From contig JAEZZN010000040.1 in NCBI GenBank assembly GCA_023418535.1, forward strand, positions 1 through 34,043: a stretch of 34,043 bases of DNA, in the 5' to 3' direction. Positions 16,989 through 25,207 of this stretch are shown here, piece after piece. The translations under genes were made by a program, and so were the position numbers. The number at the start of each line of letters is the position of its first letter. Position 1 is the stretch's first letter. Under the pieces are notes generated by a model. That model was not told the DNA's origin. It saw nothing but the letters and a program-made list of their open reading frames with translations, and ran no database searches. Source of the stretch: Bacillota bacterium (lineage in GTDB: Bacteria; Bacillota_A; Clostridia; Tissierellales; Peptoniphilaceae).

Positions 16989-18431
16989 ATGGAAGCATTA
17001 AGCAATTCAAGCGCAAAACAAGTGTTTGATAATTTTATCAAAATATCTCAAATACCAAGATGTTCAAACGATGAAGAAAAAATATCAAAGTATGTATATA
17101 ATTTTGGTTTAAATTTAGGATATGAATCAACACGTGATGAATATGGTAATGTTATAATCATAAAACCTGCATCAGAGGGTTATGAAGATCATGATACAGT
17201 AATATTACAATCACATTTAGATATGGTATGTGAAAAGACAGAAAATTCAAATCATGATTTTACATGTGATCCAATTGATTTATATGTAGAAGGAGATATT
17301 TTAAAAGCTAGAGATACAACTTTAGGTGCAGATGACGGTGCTGGAGTTGCTCTTATGCTTGCGATACTTGAAGATAAAAGCTTACAACATCCAAGATTAG
17401 AATGTCTATTTACAACAACTGAAGAAACTGGAATGGACGGAGCCTTAGGTTTATCTGAAAATGTACTTACAGGAAAAAATTTAATTAATCTAGATAATGA
17501 AGAAGACTGGATAATTATAGTTGGTTGTGCTGGTGGAATTCGTGCTGAGGCATTTAAAGAGTTTGAAAGAGTAGAAAAAGACAATTTAATTAATTTCAAA
17601 ATTAAAGTATCTGGATTACAGGGTGGACACTCAGGATCTATGATTCATGAAGCGAGAGCAAATGCAATCAAATTAGTTGATTCATTATTATTAAAGATAA
17701 AAAACAAAGTAAACTTTGCTTTGCATACATTTGATGGAGGCTCAAAACATAATGCTATTCCATCAAGTTCATATGCGATTATAGGCGTAGATAATAATGA
17801 TGTAGAAGAATTTAAAAATGCATATGAAGAATATTCAAAAGAGATAAAAGATTCTAATCTAAAAAGAGAATTAGATTTAGTATTTGCTTTAGAAGAAACA
17901 GATGCCAACAATTTATATATTGCAGATGATGCTTCTCAAAAAATATTAAAATTAGTGCAAATTTTCCCACATGGTGTAAATACTATGGATAAGGAATTAG
18001 GAATAGTTAAATCTTCAAATAACTTAGCAATAATTAGAACATCAGATAACTCATTTAATTTAGAAACATCAATTAGAAGTTCTGATCCAGAAGATTTGGA
18101 TTATTTATGTGATGAAGTTAAAAAATTAGGTGAAAATGATGGATTCAAGGTATCATTTTCAGAAGGTTATCCAATGTGGAAACCAAATTTTGATAATGAA
18201 TTATTAAATATCGCAAAAGCTACTTATAAAGATATTAGAAATGAAGATGTAGAAGTATTAGTAATACATGCTGGTCTTGAAACTGGAATATTTTCTGAAA
18301 AATATCCAGATATCAATATGATTAGTATGGGGCCAACAATTACAGGAGCACATACACCTGCAGAAAGTATTTCAATTAAGTCTACAGAGTTTAGCTTTGA
18401 ATATTTGAAAACGTTGTTAAAAAATTTGTAA
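16989..18431 (+). CDS. pepD: Aminoacyl-histidine dipeptidase (peptidase M20, PepD)
   Basis: At 480 aa this matches PepD, a cytosolic Zn2+ dipeptidase of clan MH that cleaves Xaa-His and other dipeptides. Metal ligands and catalytic residues are visible: QSHLDMV (H76, D78), GADDGAG (D115) and TTEETG (E145/E146). The lid-domain segment GGHSGSMIHEARANA and the C-terminal HAGLETG and TGAHTP motifs follow. Two adjacent ATGs exist (16986 and 16989); the second is better spaced from AAAGAGG. It is the last gene before a new promoter. Confidence 0.95.
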   Translation: MEALSNSSAKQVFDNFIKISQIPRCSNDEEKISKYVYNFGLNLGYESTRDEYGNVIIIKPASEGYEDHDTVILQSHLDMVCEKTENSNHDFTCDPIDLYVEGDILKARDTTLGADDGAGVALMLAILEDKSLQHPRLECLFTTTEETGMDGALGLSENVLTGKNLINLDNEEDWIIIVGCAGGIRAEAFKEFERVEKDNLINFKIKVSGLQGGHSGSMIHEARANAIKLVDSLLLKIKNKVNFALHTFDGGSKHNAIPSSSYAIIGVDNNDVEEFKNAYEEYSKEIKDSNLKRELDLVFALEETDANNLYIADDASQKILKLVQIFPHGVNTMDKELGIVKSSNNLAIIRTSDNSFNLETSIRSSDPEDLDYLCDEVKKLGENDGFKVSFSEGYPMWKPNFDNELLNIAKATYKDIRNEDVEVLVIHAGLETGIFSEKYPDINMISMGPTITGAHTPAESISIKSTEFSFEYLKTLLKNL

Positions 18432-18470
18432 AATTCTTCTGAACCGTGTATATTTAAATAAAGAAGAATT
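18426..18470 (+). promoter_or_regulatory. Promoter overlapped by a perfect inverted repeat
   Basis: TTGTAA (18426–18431), a 17-bp spacer and TATATT (18449–18454) form a reasonable promoter between pepD and the His-rich DUF1292 gene. A perfect 9-bp inverted repeat, AATTCTTCT (18432–18440) and AGAAGAATT (18462–18470), starts right after the -35 and ends at about +9, just before GGAGG. It lacks a U-run, so it looks more like an operator or a 5'-end RNA hairpin than a terminator. Confidence 0.45.
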
Positions 18471-18480
18471 GGAGGCCAAT

Positions 18481-19035
18481 ATGACAAAAAAATATGAGGA
18501 TAATGAATTTGATTATGAAGAATCTGATTTAGACGATGTTCTATATGAAGATGATTTACTTGAATTATCTATTTATGATGATCTAGATGAAATGGATTAT
18601 GATGAAGAAGATGAATTGGACGAAGATTATAACTTTTATGATGACGATTTCAAAGAAGTGATTTTAACACTTGATGATGATACAGAATTAAAATGTGTAG
18701 TAGTTGCTCAATTTGATGTTAATGGGCAAGATTATATTGCTCTGATGCCTGTTGAAGATGATTCATATCAAGAAATACTTTTATATAGAGCTGAATATGG
18801 AGAAGATGAAGAATTCGAAGTGTCTTTAATTGAAGATCAAGATGAATTTGATTTAGTTTCCGAAGTATATTATGAAAATGTAGACTTTGATTTTGATGAA
18901 TATTTAGAATATCAGGAACACCATGATCATGATCATCATGACCATGATCACCATCACCATCATCATCATGAATATGATGAATATGAAGATGACTATGATA
19001 ACTATGAAGATGACTATGATAACTATGAAGATTAA
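18481..19035 (+). CDS. DUF1292 protein with acidic head and His-rich tail
   Basis: This 184-aa protein has three parts. Residues 1–55 are almost wholly Asp/Glu/Tyr/Leu. Residues ~57–132 form a DUF1292 core (KEVILTLDDDTEL, QDYIALMPVEDD, EEFEVSLIEDQDEFDLV). The tail holds HHDHDHHDHDHHHHHHH at 147–163 (13 His, 4 Asp) and then YEDDYDN repeats. Ordinary DUF1292 proteins end near 90 aa. The tail resembles the His-rich extensions of nickel/zinc/cobalt storage proteins and metallochaperones, so metal binding is a reasonable inference; the core's function is unknown. ATG 18481 is fixed by GGAGG 5 bp upstream; a TTG 12 bp earlier lies before that site. It has its own promoter with an overlapping inverted repeat. 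Confidence 0.88.
   Translation: MTKKYEDNEFDYEESDLDDVLYEDDLLELSIYDDLDEMDYDEEDELDEDYNFYDDDFKEVILTLDDDTELKCVVVAQFDVNGQDYIALMPVEDDSYQEILLYRAEYGEDEEFEVSLIEDQDEFDLVSEVYYENVDFDFDEYLEYQEHHDHDHHDHDHHHHHHHEYDEYEDDYDNYEDDYDNYED
18982..19032 (+). repeat. 21-bp in-frame tandem repeat in the tail
   Basis: Two exact copies of a 21-bp unit (18982–19002 and 19003–19023) plus the first 9 bp of a third, encoding YEDDYDN–YEDDYDN–YED just before the stop. Exact nucleotide identity implies a recent slippage or duplication. Confidence 0.85.
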
Positions 19036-19078
19036 TTTTAATTAAACATAAAATAATATTTAAAGGAAGGTGTAAGAA

Positions 19079-19495
19079 ATGGTTACTTTAATTTTAGGTA
19101 AATCAGGTAGCGGTAAAACTAGATTACTTATCGAAGATGCGAACAAAGAAAAAGCAAGAGGAAATGGGAATATAGTATTTATCGACACAGATGACAAACA
19201 TATATTTACATTAGACTACACAGTAAGATTAATAAATGCGAAAAATTTTGGTATAGATAGCATAGAATCATTATATGGATTTGTTGCTGGTATAGTTTCA
19301 AGAGACTATGACATTGAAAAAGTATATTTGGATGGACTTTATCATTTAGTAGAATTTGATAACGAAGGAATTCAAAAACTAGTATCAAGATTTAATGAAC
19401 TATCAAAAAATAGTAATGTAGAAATATTATTAGGACTTGAACAAGAAGAATCTGACTTACCAGAAGGAATAGAAGCTGAAATAAAGGTGCTATAG
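19079..19495 (+). CDS. Small P-loop NTPase of unknown function
   Basis: This 138-aa protein starts directly with a β-strand and Walker A motif, GKSGSGKT (7–14). A Walker-B-like strand IEKVYLDGL lies near residues 79–87, and VEILLGLEQEE is a later β-strand. It has the size of a single RecA/ASCE-type core without extra domains. I do not recognise a named family. AAGGAAGGTG precedes the ATG. Its stop overlaps the GTG start of the next gene (TAGTG), so the two proteins are made together and may work together. Nucleotide binding is likely; the role is unknown. Confidence 0.75.
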   Translation: MVTLILGKSGSGKTRLLIEDANKEKARGNGNIVFIDTDDKHIFTLDYTVRLINAKNFGIDSIESLYGFVAGIVSRDYDIEKVYLDGLYHLVEFDNEGIQKLVSRFNELSKNSNVEILLGLEQEESDLPEGIEAEIKVL

Positions 19496-20034
19496 TGTAC
19501 GTTTCAGAAAAAGAAAAATTAGTTCGATTTATTGAACTTAGAAATAAATATATAGACTTATTAGATAATAAGTTGATTAGTAAATCGGAATTTAACTATA
19601 TGAATAATGAAATATTTTCAAAAATAAATCTAAGACCATTTTCGGTCTTAGATTCTTTTGAGAAGGCATTATATAATTACAATTATTATAATTCTAAGGC
19701 TAAAATGTGTTTAGAAGAATATAATAAATGTAAAATAAATGGAAATGAAAAAAAAGCAAAACTGGCAAATAATAACAAACTAAACAATTATAATTTAAAA
19801 GATCAAGCCATTGTAGCTATGATTGAATTAGAAAATTCAAATAATATAATGGCATATGATATATTTGTCAATTCTAAAAATTTAGATTCTCAGATTTTTG
19901 AAATTTACTTTACAAAAAGAGAAAGAATCATTTTACACACATTAAATAAAGACATAAAAAATATGTTGATAAAATTGAATTGTTTTGATGAAATAAAAAG
20001 AGAATCGCTTATATCATCATATGTAAATAATTAA
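19495..20034 (+). CDS. Uncharacterised helical protein (possibly DUF6648)
   Basis: This 179-aa protein is mostly helical, rich in Asn, Lys and Tyr, without signal peptide or membrane helix. The block MNNEIFSKINLRPFSVLDSFEKALYNYNYYNSKAK resembles, from memory, a clostridial family of unknown function (DUF6648); this is not verified. It starts at a GTG that overlaps the stop of the P-loop gene by one base, and AAGGTGC just upstream is its probable ribosome site. It is the last gene of the unit and its TAA lies in the left edge of the terminator hairpin. No catalytic motif is seen. Confidence 0.7.
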   Translation: MYVSEKEKLVRFIELRNKYIDLLDNKLISKSEFNYMNNEIFSKINLRPFSVLDSFEKALYNYNYYNSKAKMCLEEYNKCKINGNEKKAKLANNNKLNNYNLKDQAIVAMIELENSNNIMAYDIFVNSKNLDSQIFEIYFTKRERIILHTLNKDIKNMLIKLNCFDEIKRESLISSYVNN

Positions 20035-20080
20035 AGGTTCTATTACATAAAAGAAAAATCTTAAATGTAATAGAACCTTT
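20033..20080. terminator. Bidirectional terminator touching both stop codons
   Basis: A perfect 16-bp stem (20033–20048 with 20065–20080) with a 16-nt loop. It lies between two convergent genes and includes bases of both stop codons (20032–20034 on plus, 20080–20082 on minus). TTTT at 20078–20081 on the plus strand and TTTAATT on the minus strand give short U-runs. Confidence 0.85.
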
Positions 20081-20451
20081 TATTGATTAATAAGTGTTGA
20101 TTTTATCTTATCAAAACTTTCACCTTTTAGAAATTCATATGTTCCAGATTTGATAGTTACATTTTCTGTAGTTTCAAAACTTTTAATAAATTCATCTTTA
20201 TTTTCTATAATTTTATATTCAGCTAATAAATCTGCTAGTTGTTCAACAGTTAGTCCAGAAGGTAGAGTTACACTTATTGATACCTCTTCTTCAGATTTAG
20301 TTTCTTCCGTTGTTTCAACTGCTGCTTGTGCTTCTTCAACATTTACTAAATAGTCTAGATTTGTATATAAAACAAAACCTATACCTACTACAACGAGTAA
20401 AGCAAATATGATATCTGAGAAATTATAGAAAAAATCTTTAATATATTTCAT
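20080..20451 (-). CDS. Membrane-anchored protein with MltG/YceG-like domain, no catalytic part
   Basis: This 123-aa protein has a short basic N-terminus, one membrane helix (residues ~12–31), an acidic Thr/Glu linker and a ~60-aa outer domain: VTLPSGLTVEQLADLLAEYK, then IKSGTYEFLKGESFDKI. This resembles the LysM-like lead domain of the lytic transglycosylase MltG (YceG), but the catalytic domain with its Glu is absent. Related short proteins occur in clostridia. ATG 20451 is preferred: AGGAG lies 5 bp upstream, and the longer frame starts at a TTG upstream of it. It may bind peptidoglycan or modulate MltG; this is inference. Confidence 0.75.
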   Translation of the reverse strand: MKYIKDFFYNFSDIIFALLVVVGIGFVLYTNLDYLVNVEEAQAAVETTEETKSEEEVSISVTLPSGLTVEQLADLLAEYKIIENKDEFIKSFETTENVTIKSGTYEFLKGESFDKIKSTLINQ

Positions 20452-20495
20452 AAAACTCCTTCCGTAAATCAAATATGCAAGTTCTATATTATTTA

Positions 20496-20504
20496 TGTTA
20501 CAAT
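20496..20504 (+). promoter_or_regulatory. Extended -10 of the pseudouridine synthase operon
   Basis: TG-T-TACAAT lies 27 bp before the ATG at 20531, with no clear -35. It is in the short divergent gap with the MltG-like gene. Confidence 0.4.
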
Positions 20505-20530
20505 AATAGCATAAAGAAGGAAAAAATCAA

Positions 20531-21463
20531 ATGAAAAAAATAATTATTGATATAAATGATAGTGAACAAAGCTTAATTAAATTTTTAAATAAATATTTAA
20601 ATAAAGCTCCAAATTCACTACTTTATAAATGGATTAGAACAAAAAAAATTAAAGTAAATAAAAAAAGATCAGAGCCTAGTTTAATTTTACATAAAGGTGA
20701 TGTCATAAACTTTTATATTTATGATGAAGAATTAGAAAAGTGGCAAGAAAACACTAAAAACATTAAATCAAAAATAGACATAGATATTGTATATGAAAAT
20801 GATGATATCATAGTTTTTGATAAGCCACAGAATGTATTGGTACATGCAGCTTCAAAAGAAGATTATGGAAAAAATGTAGTCGATTTTATGATTGATACAT
20901 TGATTGCTAGAAAAGAATATATTCCTAGACTTGAAAAAACTTTTAGACCAGCTCTTATAAATAGAATTGATAGAAATACTATGGGATTAGTTGTTGGAGC
21001 TAAAAACAGAAATGCATTGTTAAAATTAAATGAACAAAAAGATTTAATCAATAAATATTATTTAGCAATAGTTGAAGGAAAAATAGATGAGAAAATTAAA
21101 ATTGAAAATAAATTAGTTAAAGATGCTAATAATTTTGTAAAAGTTGATGATGAAGGTAAAGAATCAATAACGATTATTAATCCTATAAAATTCAACGATA
21201 AATATTCATTAGTAGAGATAGAATTAATTACAGGAAGAACACACCAAATTAGAGCTTCCTTAAAAGATATTGGTCATCCTATAATTGGAGATAGACGATA
21301 TGGAAGATTAAATTCTAATTTATATAAAGACCAACAATTAGTTGCATATAAAATTGAATTTAACAAGAAAATAAATTTAGATAGTGTTAAAGGCTTAGTT
21401 ATAGAGAGTAGATATAAACAAAAAATCGAAACTTTATTTAATAGATTGCAGGAGGATATTTAA
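20531..21463 (+). CDS. RluA-family 23S rRNA/tRNA pseudouridine synthase
   Basis: This 310-aa protein has an S4 RNA-binding domain (residues ~11–75) and then an RluA-type catalytic domain: VFDKPQNVLVHA, NRIDRNTMGLVV with the catalytic D147, and GRTHQIRASLKDIGHPIIGD. It converts uridine to pseudouridine in rRNA. The S4-plus-catalytic architecture fits RluC or RluD, which cannot be separated here. GAAGGA precedes the ATG. Its stop overlaps the start of the response regulator gene (TAATG), so it heads the operon. Confidence 0.93.
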   Translation: MKKIIIDINDSEQSLIKFLNKYLNKAPNSLLYKWIRTKKIKVNKKRSEPSLILHKGDVINFYIYDEELEKWQENTKNIKSKIDIDIVYENDDIIVFDKPQNVLVHAASKEDYGKNVVDFMIDTLIARKEYIPRLEKTFRPALINRIDRNTMGLVVGAKNRNALLKLNEQKDLINKYYLAIVEGKIDEKIKIENKLVKDANNFVKVDDEGKESITIINPIKFNDKYSLVEIELITGRTHQIRASLKDIGHPIIGDRRYGRLNSNLYKDQQLVAYKIEFNKKINLDSVKGLVIESRYKQKIETLFNRLQEDI

Positions 21464-22158
21464 TGAATGAAAAAGTATTACTAGTAGAGGATGAAGTTGC
21501 TATAAGAAAATTTACTAAGATAAATATTGAAAAAGCTGGTTTCAAAGTTCTTGAAGCTGGCACAGGAGAAGATGGTGTTAAAATTGCTCTTGAAGAAAAT
21601 CCGCATGTTGTAATTCTTGATGTAATCCTTCCTGGTATGAATGGGTTTGAAGTATGTGATATTTTGAGAAATGAAATACCAGATATAGGAATAATAATGC
21701 TTACTGCAAAAACACAAGATATTGACAGAATATTGGGACTTGAAAAAGGTGCGGATGACTATATGGTTAAACCGTTTAATCCGCAAGAATTAGTTTTAAG
21801 AATTCAATCATTAATAAGAAGAATTAAATTAACTAATGGTAATGAAGATAATAAGCCTCAGGTTTTAAAATATGGACCTTTTGAATTGGATTCTTATTCA
21901 AAGAGATTTACAAAAGATAAAAAAGATATTGATTTAACACCAACAGAATTATCTCTTATTAAAATCTTTTTAGAAAATGTTAATAAAGCATTTACTAGAG
22001 AAGAGTTAATGAAACAAGCTTGGGGTGAAGAAAATAAAGCAGATACAAAAATTATTGATGTAAATATACGTAGGATTAGATCAAAGATAGAAGATAATGC
22101 AGGAAGTCCTAAATATTTACACACTGTATGGGGTGTAGGTTATAGATGGGGAAATTAA
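21463..22158 (+). CDS. OmpR-family response regulator
   Basis: This 231-aa protein has a receiver domain (residues 1–120) with the acidic pair E9/D10, phospho-acceptor D53 in ILDVILPGMNG, T81 and K103, and an OmpR/PhoB winged helix (residues ~130–230: LTPTELSLIKIFLEN, DVNIRRIRSKIED, VWGVGYRWG). It is a DNA-binding regulator switched by phosphorylation. AGGAGG lies 6 bp before the ATG, inside the end of the previous gene. The kinase gene overlaps its last 13 bp, so kinase and regulator are a cognate pair. Confidence 0.96.
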   Translation: MNEKVLLVEDEVAIRKFTKINIEKAGFKVLEAGTGEDGVKIALEENPHVVILDVILPGMNGFEVCDILRNEIPDIGIIMLTAKTQDIDRILGLEKGADDYMVKPFNPQELVLRIQSLIRRIKLTNGNEDNKPQVLKYGPFELDSYSKRFTKDKKDIDLTPTELSLIKIFLENVNKAFTREELMKQAWGEENKADTKIIDVNIRRIRSKIEDNAGSPKYLHTVWGVGYRWGN

Positions 22159-23576
22159 TTGAAAAAATAAAGTTGCAAAGAAAATCATTAAAATTTTCAT
22201 TAATATTATATTATCTACTAATCTTTATAGGCTTTGTAATGTTGTATATGATATTTACATATTTTTCTTTGAGGTCATATTATTATGATAATTTAGAAAA
22301 TTTAATGTTATCACAATCCAAGTTTTCTGTAGAGATATATGAGTCATCTATTTCTAGATATTCAATTTCAGAAGTGGTATTTAATGAAAGATTTGAATTT
22401 TTAAATAATATAGATGGCCAAGTTCAATTATTAAATAATTCTGGAGAATTATTTTATGATAGTACAGGTTCATCAAATGTTGGTGAAGTAATTATAAAAC
22501 CTGAAAATATGTTAAATCCAGATGGAGAGCATAAGTTTGAAAATGATATAAGGAATAGGAGACTTTCTTTAAATTATCCTATTAAAGTTAACAATAATCA
22601 GATAGGGGTTCTTCGTACTATAAGTGATACAAGAGTAGTAAGAAAAGATATAGCAAGACAGATGAGAGTTTTTATATTGCTGGGTGCATTTTCTTTAATT
22701 GCATGGATGTTATTACTTTATTATTTTGCTGATAAATTATTAAAACCTATAAATAAGTTAACGAGTTTAGCTTCTAAACTTTCAGATGGTCAATATAATC
22801 AAAAGTCTAATATGGAATACTCTGGGGAAATAGGTGAATTAGCAAAAACTATGGACGAATTGAGTGAAAATATTATAAAAAAAGAAGAGATAAAAACAGA
22901 TTTTATTTCTTCAGTTTCTCATGAGTTAAGGACTCCTTTAACGTCGATTAAGGGATGGGCATTGACTATACAAGATAATGATATTGATCCAGAAACCCGA
23001 AAAGAAGGTATCATGATTATAGAACAAGAAGCAGATAGACTTTCTGAAATGGTTGAGGATTTATTAGATTTTTCTAGATACACATCATCTAGCTTTAATT
23101 TAACAAAGACAGAATTTGATATTGTGCCAGTTGTCAAAAATATTGTAAATCAAATGACTCCAAGATCAAAAGAAAAGAAAATTTCTTTAATTTTTGATAC
23201 AAATGTTGATAGTGCGGTAATTGTTGGTGATAATAATAGATTAAAGCAAGTATTAATTAATTTAATTGATAATGCTATAAAGTTTACACTAGAAGATGGA
23301 TCTGTAATTGTAAGCATAAATAAAAATGAAGAACTTGATGAAATTGATTTTGAAGTAGTAGATACAGGTATAGGTATTAGTGAAGATGATATAGATCTTG
23401 TAACTACTAAGTTTTATAAAGGAACTTCAAAAGGTTCTAATACAGGATTAGGCTTATCAATTGCTGAAGAAATCATTATTAAGCATGGAGGAAAATTAGA
23501 AATAGAAAGCAAACTTGGAGAAGGAACAGCTATAAAATTCAATATTCCTATTGGAGGTAGTGATGAAAAAAATTAA
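22146..23576 (+). CDS. Membrane sensor histidine kinase
   Basis: This 476-aa protein has two membrane helices (residues ~17–42 and ~174–194) around a ~130-aa external sensor domain, a HAMP linker (to ~245), the dimerisation/phospho-acceptor H-box SSVSHELRTPL with H259, and a catalytic ATPase domain (NLIDNAIKF, DTGIGIS, GLGLSI). It autophosphorylates on H259 and passes phosphate to D53 of the regulator encoded just upstream. The external domain has no named fold that I recognise. The next gene, a lipoprotein, starts within its last codons, which suggests that the sensed signal is at the cell surface. Confidence 0.95.
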   Translation: MGKLIEKIKLQRKSLKFSLILYYLLIFIGFVMLYMIFTYFSLRSYYYDNLENLMLSQSKFSVEIYESSISRYSISEVVFNERFEFLNNIDGQVQLLNNSGELFYDSTGSSNVGEVIIKPENMLNPDGEHKFENDIRNRRLSLNYPIKVNNNQIGVLRTISDTRVVRKDIARQMRVFILLGAFSLIAWMLLLYYFADKLLKPINKLTSLASKLSDGQYNQKSNMEYSGEIGELAKTMDELSENIIKKEEIKTDFISSVSHELRTPLTSIKGWALTIQDNDIDPETRKEGIMIIEQEADRLSEMVEDLLDFSRYTSSSFNLTKTEFDIVPVVKNIVNQMTPRSKEKKISLIFDTNVDSAVIVGDNNRLKQVLINLIDNAIKFTLEDGSVIVSINKNEELDEIDFEVVDTGIGISEDDIDLVTTKFYKGTSKGSNTGLGLSIAEEIIIKHGGKLEIESKLGEGTAIKFNIPIGGSDEKN

Positions 23577-25074
23577 ATTATTATTATTATTACTATCTAT
23601 AAGTTTAATTTTGGTTGCATGTGTTAACGATAATTCTAAGGAAGAAATAGATTCATCAAATAATATTTCAGTCCCTGATAATGATCTGGATATAGAAGGT
23701 ATATGGAAATTTACAAAGGATTATAATATTTCTGAATTATCTGATGAAAAATTAAATATTAATGAAATATTTATATCAAGAAAAGTTTCAAAATTTGAAA
23801 CAGCTTTTATATTGAATCCTACTATATATTCAAGATATGTAAATCTTACTTCTTATTTGACAAATAAGGTTGCCAAATTACCTGAAGATTTTAATGAAAA
23901 ATTAGGAATTTCCGAAGATATGGTTAAAGTGTATAATATCTCTGATAATCTATCTTCTTCATTTGAATTTGTAGATATAGGAGAAGGAAGATTATTAACT
24001 ATATATTTAAGGAAAATAATTATATTTGAGAAAGATTCTGAATTAACAGAAAATGAAATTGAAAACAAATATAAAGAATTGAGTGAATTAAGTCAAAATT
24101 CAACAGAGATTGCTAATAATGAATTTGGTGCAGCAATATCATTTAGAGTTCGTGACAATAGTGTAAAAGAGTATATTAAATATGATTATTATACTTACTT
24201 TTTCAAAAAGACTAAGGATGATGTATTTCCTAAAATATTAAAGGTTAGAGATATTATAATTCCTAAGACGACTGGGTTATGGACGATAAATCAAAGTATT
24301 GTTGAAGATGGAACTAATACGATTCCGAACTATAGAATAAGTGCAAACCAAACTTTCATAGATGAAGATTTAAAGGTTAATAATATACAGGATAATTTTT
24401 TAAGAGTAATTGATTATGTAAGCCAAGACTTTATTGCAGTTACAAGCTATGTTGATACTGGAAAATCTTTAGCTGAAAGTTACAGTATTTATAATATTCA
24501 TGAACTAGCAAGTAATAAACCTTTGAATGTTAATGAAATTGCTGGAAATGATGGGAATAGAATATATCAAACTGCATTTAAAGAAGTTAGCAATCAAATT
24601 ATTTCTAATGAATTAATAAATATAACGTCTATCAGTCCGAATACAAGAAATATTGGTATAGAAAGAGAAAAAATGTCATGGAAATTCGTATCTAATTTAG
24701 ACGTAGAAATTAATTCGGCTACAGGAGCTAGATTTACTAAGCAATTTGATTTAAACTTTTCTCCAATTATAAATATTGCTCAAATTCCATCTAATAATAT
24801 TACATGGAGAGATATAATATCAAGAAAGCCAGGAGCAATAGATGCTACAGTTTCGCCAAATTCAACATATGTATTAGTACAAAATGCAAACTCTATCGAA
24901 ATATTTCCTATAATATATAATTTTATAGGTAATAAAGCTTTATTTGCTATACAAAATGTTGATAATTATGAAATGGTGAGCGTAAATTGGATACAAAACG
25001 AAAATATAGATGGTTATTATGAAGAATATAATAAATTAGATAAATTAAATAATTATATAATTATTCCGAATTAA
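23563..25074 (+). CDS. Lipoprotein of unknown family, linked to two-component system
   Basis: This 503-aa protein has a clear lipoprotein signal: MKKIKL, a Leu/Ile-rich core and lipobox LVAC with C20. The mature part is mainly β-rich, with repeated aromatic openings (GIWKF at W48, GLWTI, MSWKF) and long polar stretches, compatible with a β-sheet or propeller-like extracellular protein; this is a guess. ATG 23563 follows GGAGGT by 4 bp and overlaps the kinase gene by 14 bp. A terminator follows. It could be a sensor partner of the kinase or the main target of its control. I do not recognise the family. Confidence 0.82.
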   Translation: MKKIKLLLLLLSISLILVACVNDNSKEEIDSSNNISVPDNDLDIEGIWKFTKDYNISELSDEKLNINEIFISRKVSKFETAFILNPTIYSRYVNLTSYLTNKVAKLPEDFNEKLGISEDMVKVYNISDNLSSSFEFVDIGEGRLLTIYLRKIIIFEKDSELTENEIENKYKELSELSQNSTEIANNEFGAAISFRVRDNSVKEYIKYDYYTYFFKKTKDDVFPKILKVRDIIIPKTTGLWTINQSIVEDGTNTIPNYRISANQTFIDEDLKVNNIQDNFLRVIDYVSQDFIAVTSYVDTGKSLAESYSIYNIHELASNKPLNVNEIAGNDGNRIYQTAFKEVSNQIISNELINITSISPNTRNIGIEREKMSWKFVSNLDVEINSATGARFTKQFDLNFSPIINIAQIPSNNITWRDIISRKPGAIDATVSPNSTYVLVQNANSIEIFPIIYNFIGNKALFAIQNVDNYEMVSVNWIQNENIDGYYEEYNKLDKLNNYIIIPN

Positions 25075-25103
25075 ACCTTATACAATTATATATAAAATAT
25101 AAG

Positions 25104-25138
25104 TAGAACCTAGATGATTTTAATTTAGGTTCTATTTT
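25104..25138 (+). terminator. Terminator of the two-component operon
   Basis: A 12-bp stem with one G·U pair (25104–25115 with 25123–25134), a 7-nt loop and TTTT (25135–25138). Confidence 0.85.
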
Positions 25139-25159
25139 AATATTATAATTAAAAGTCAC

Positions 25160-25200
25160 AAAAAAAAAGTGTATCAGAAACTAAATAATTCTAACACACT
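25160..25200 (-). terminator. Terminator of rpmB
   Basis: On the minus strand a 10-bp stem with two G·U pairs (25191–25200 with 25168–25177) is followed by a run of nine T residues. It lies 7 bp beyond the rpmB stop. Confidence 0.88.
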
Positions 25201-25207
25201 CTTTCAA

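Noticed and set aside
17252..17911. Long minus-strand frames inside pepD
   Set aside because: They lie fully within a well-supported gene on the other strand, and their Ser/Pro-rich composition is typical of reverse-strand artefacts.
18919..19032. His and YEDDYDN repeats as a CRISPR-like or non-coding repeat array
   Set aside because: They are in frame, end in a natural stop and continue the acidic composition of the protein; they are coding repeats.
21481..22124. Minus-strand frames inside the response regulator gene
   Set aside because: They are antisense to invariant receiver and winged-helix motifs and have no initiation signals.
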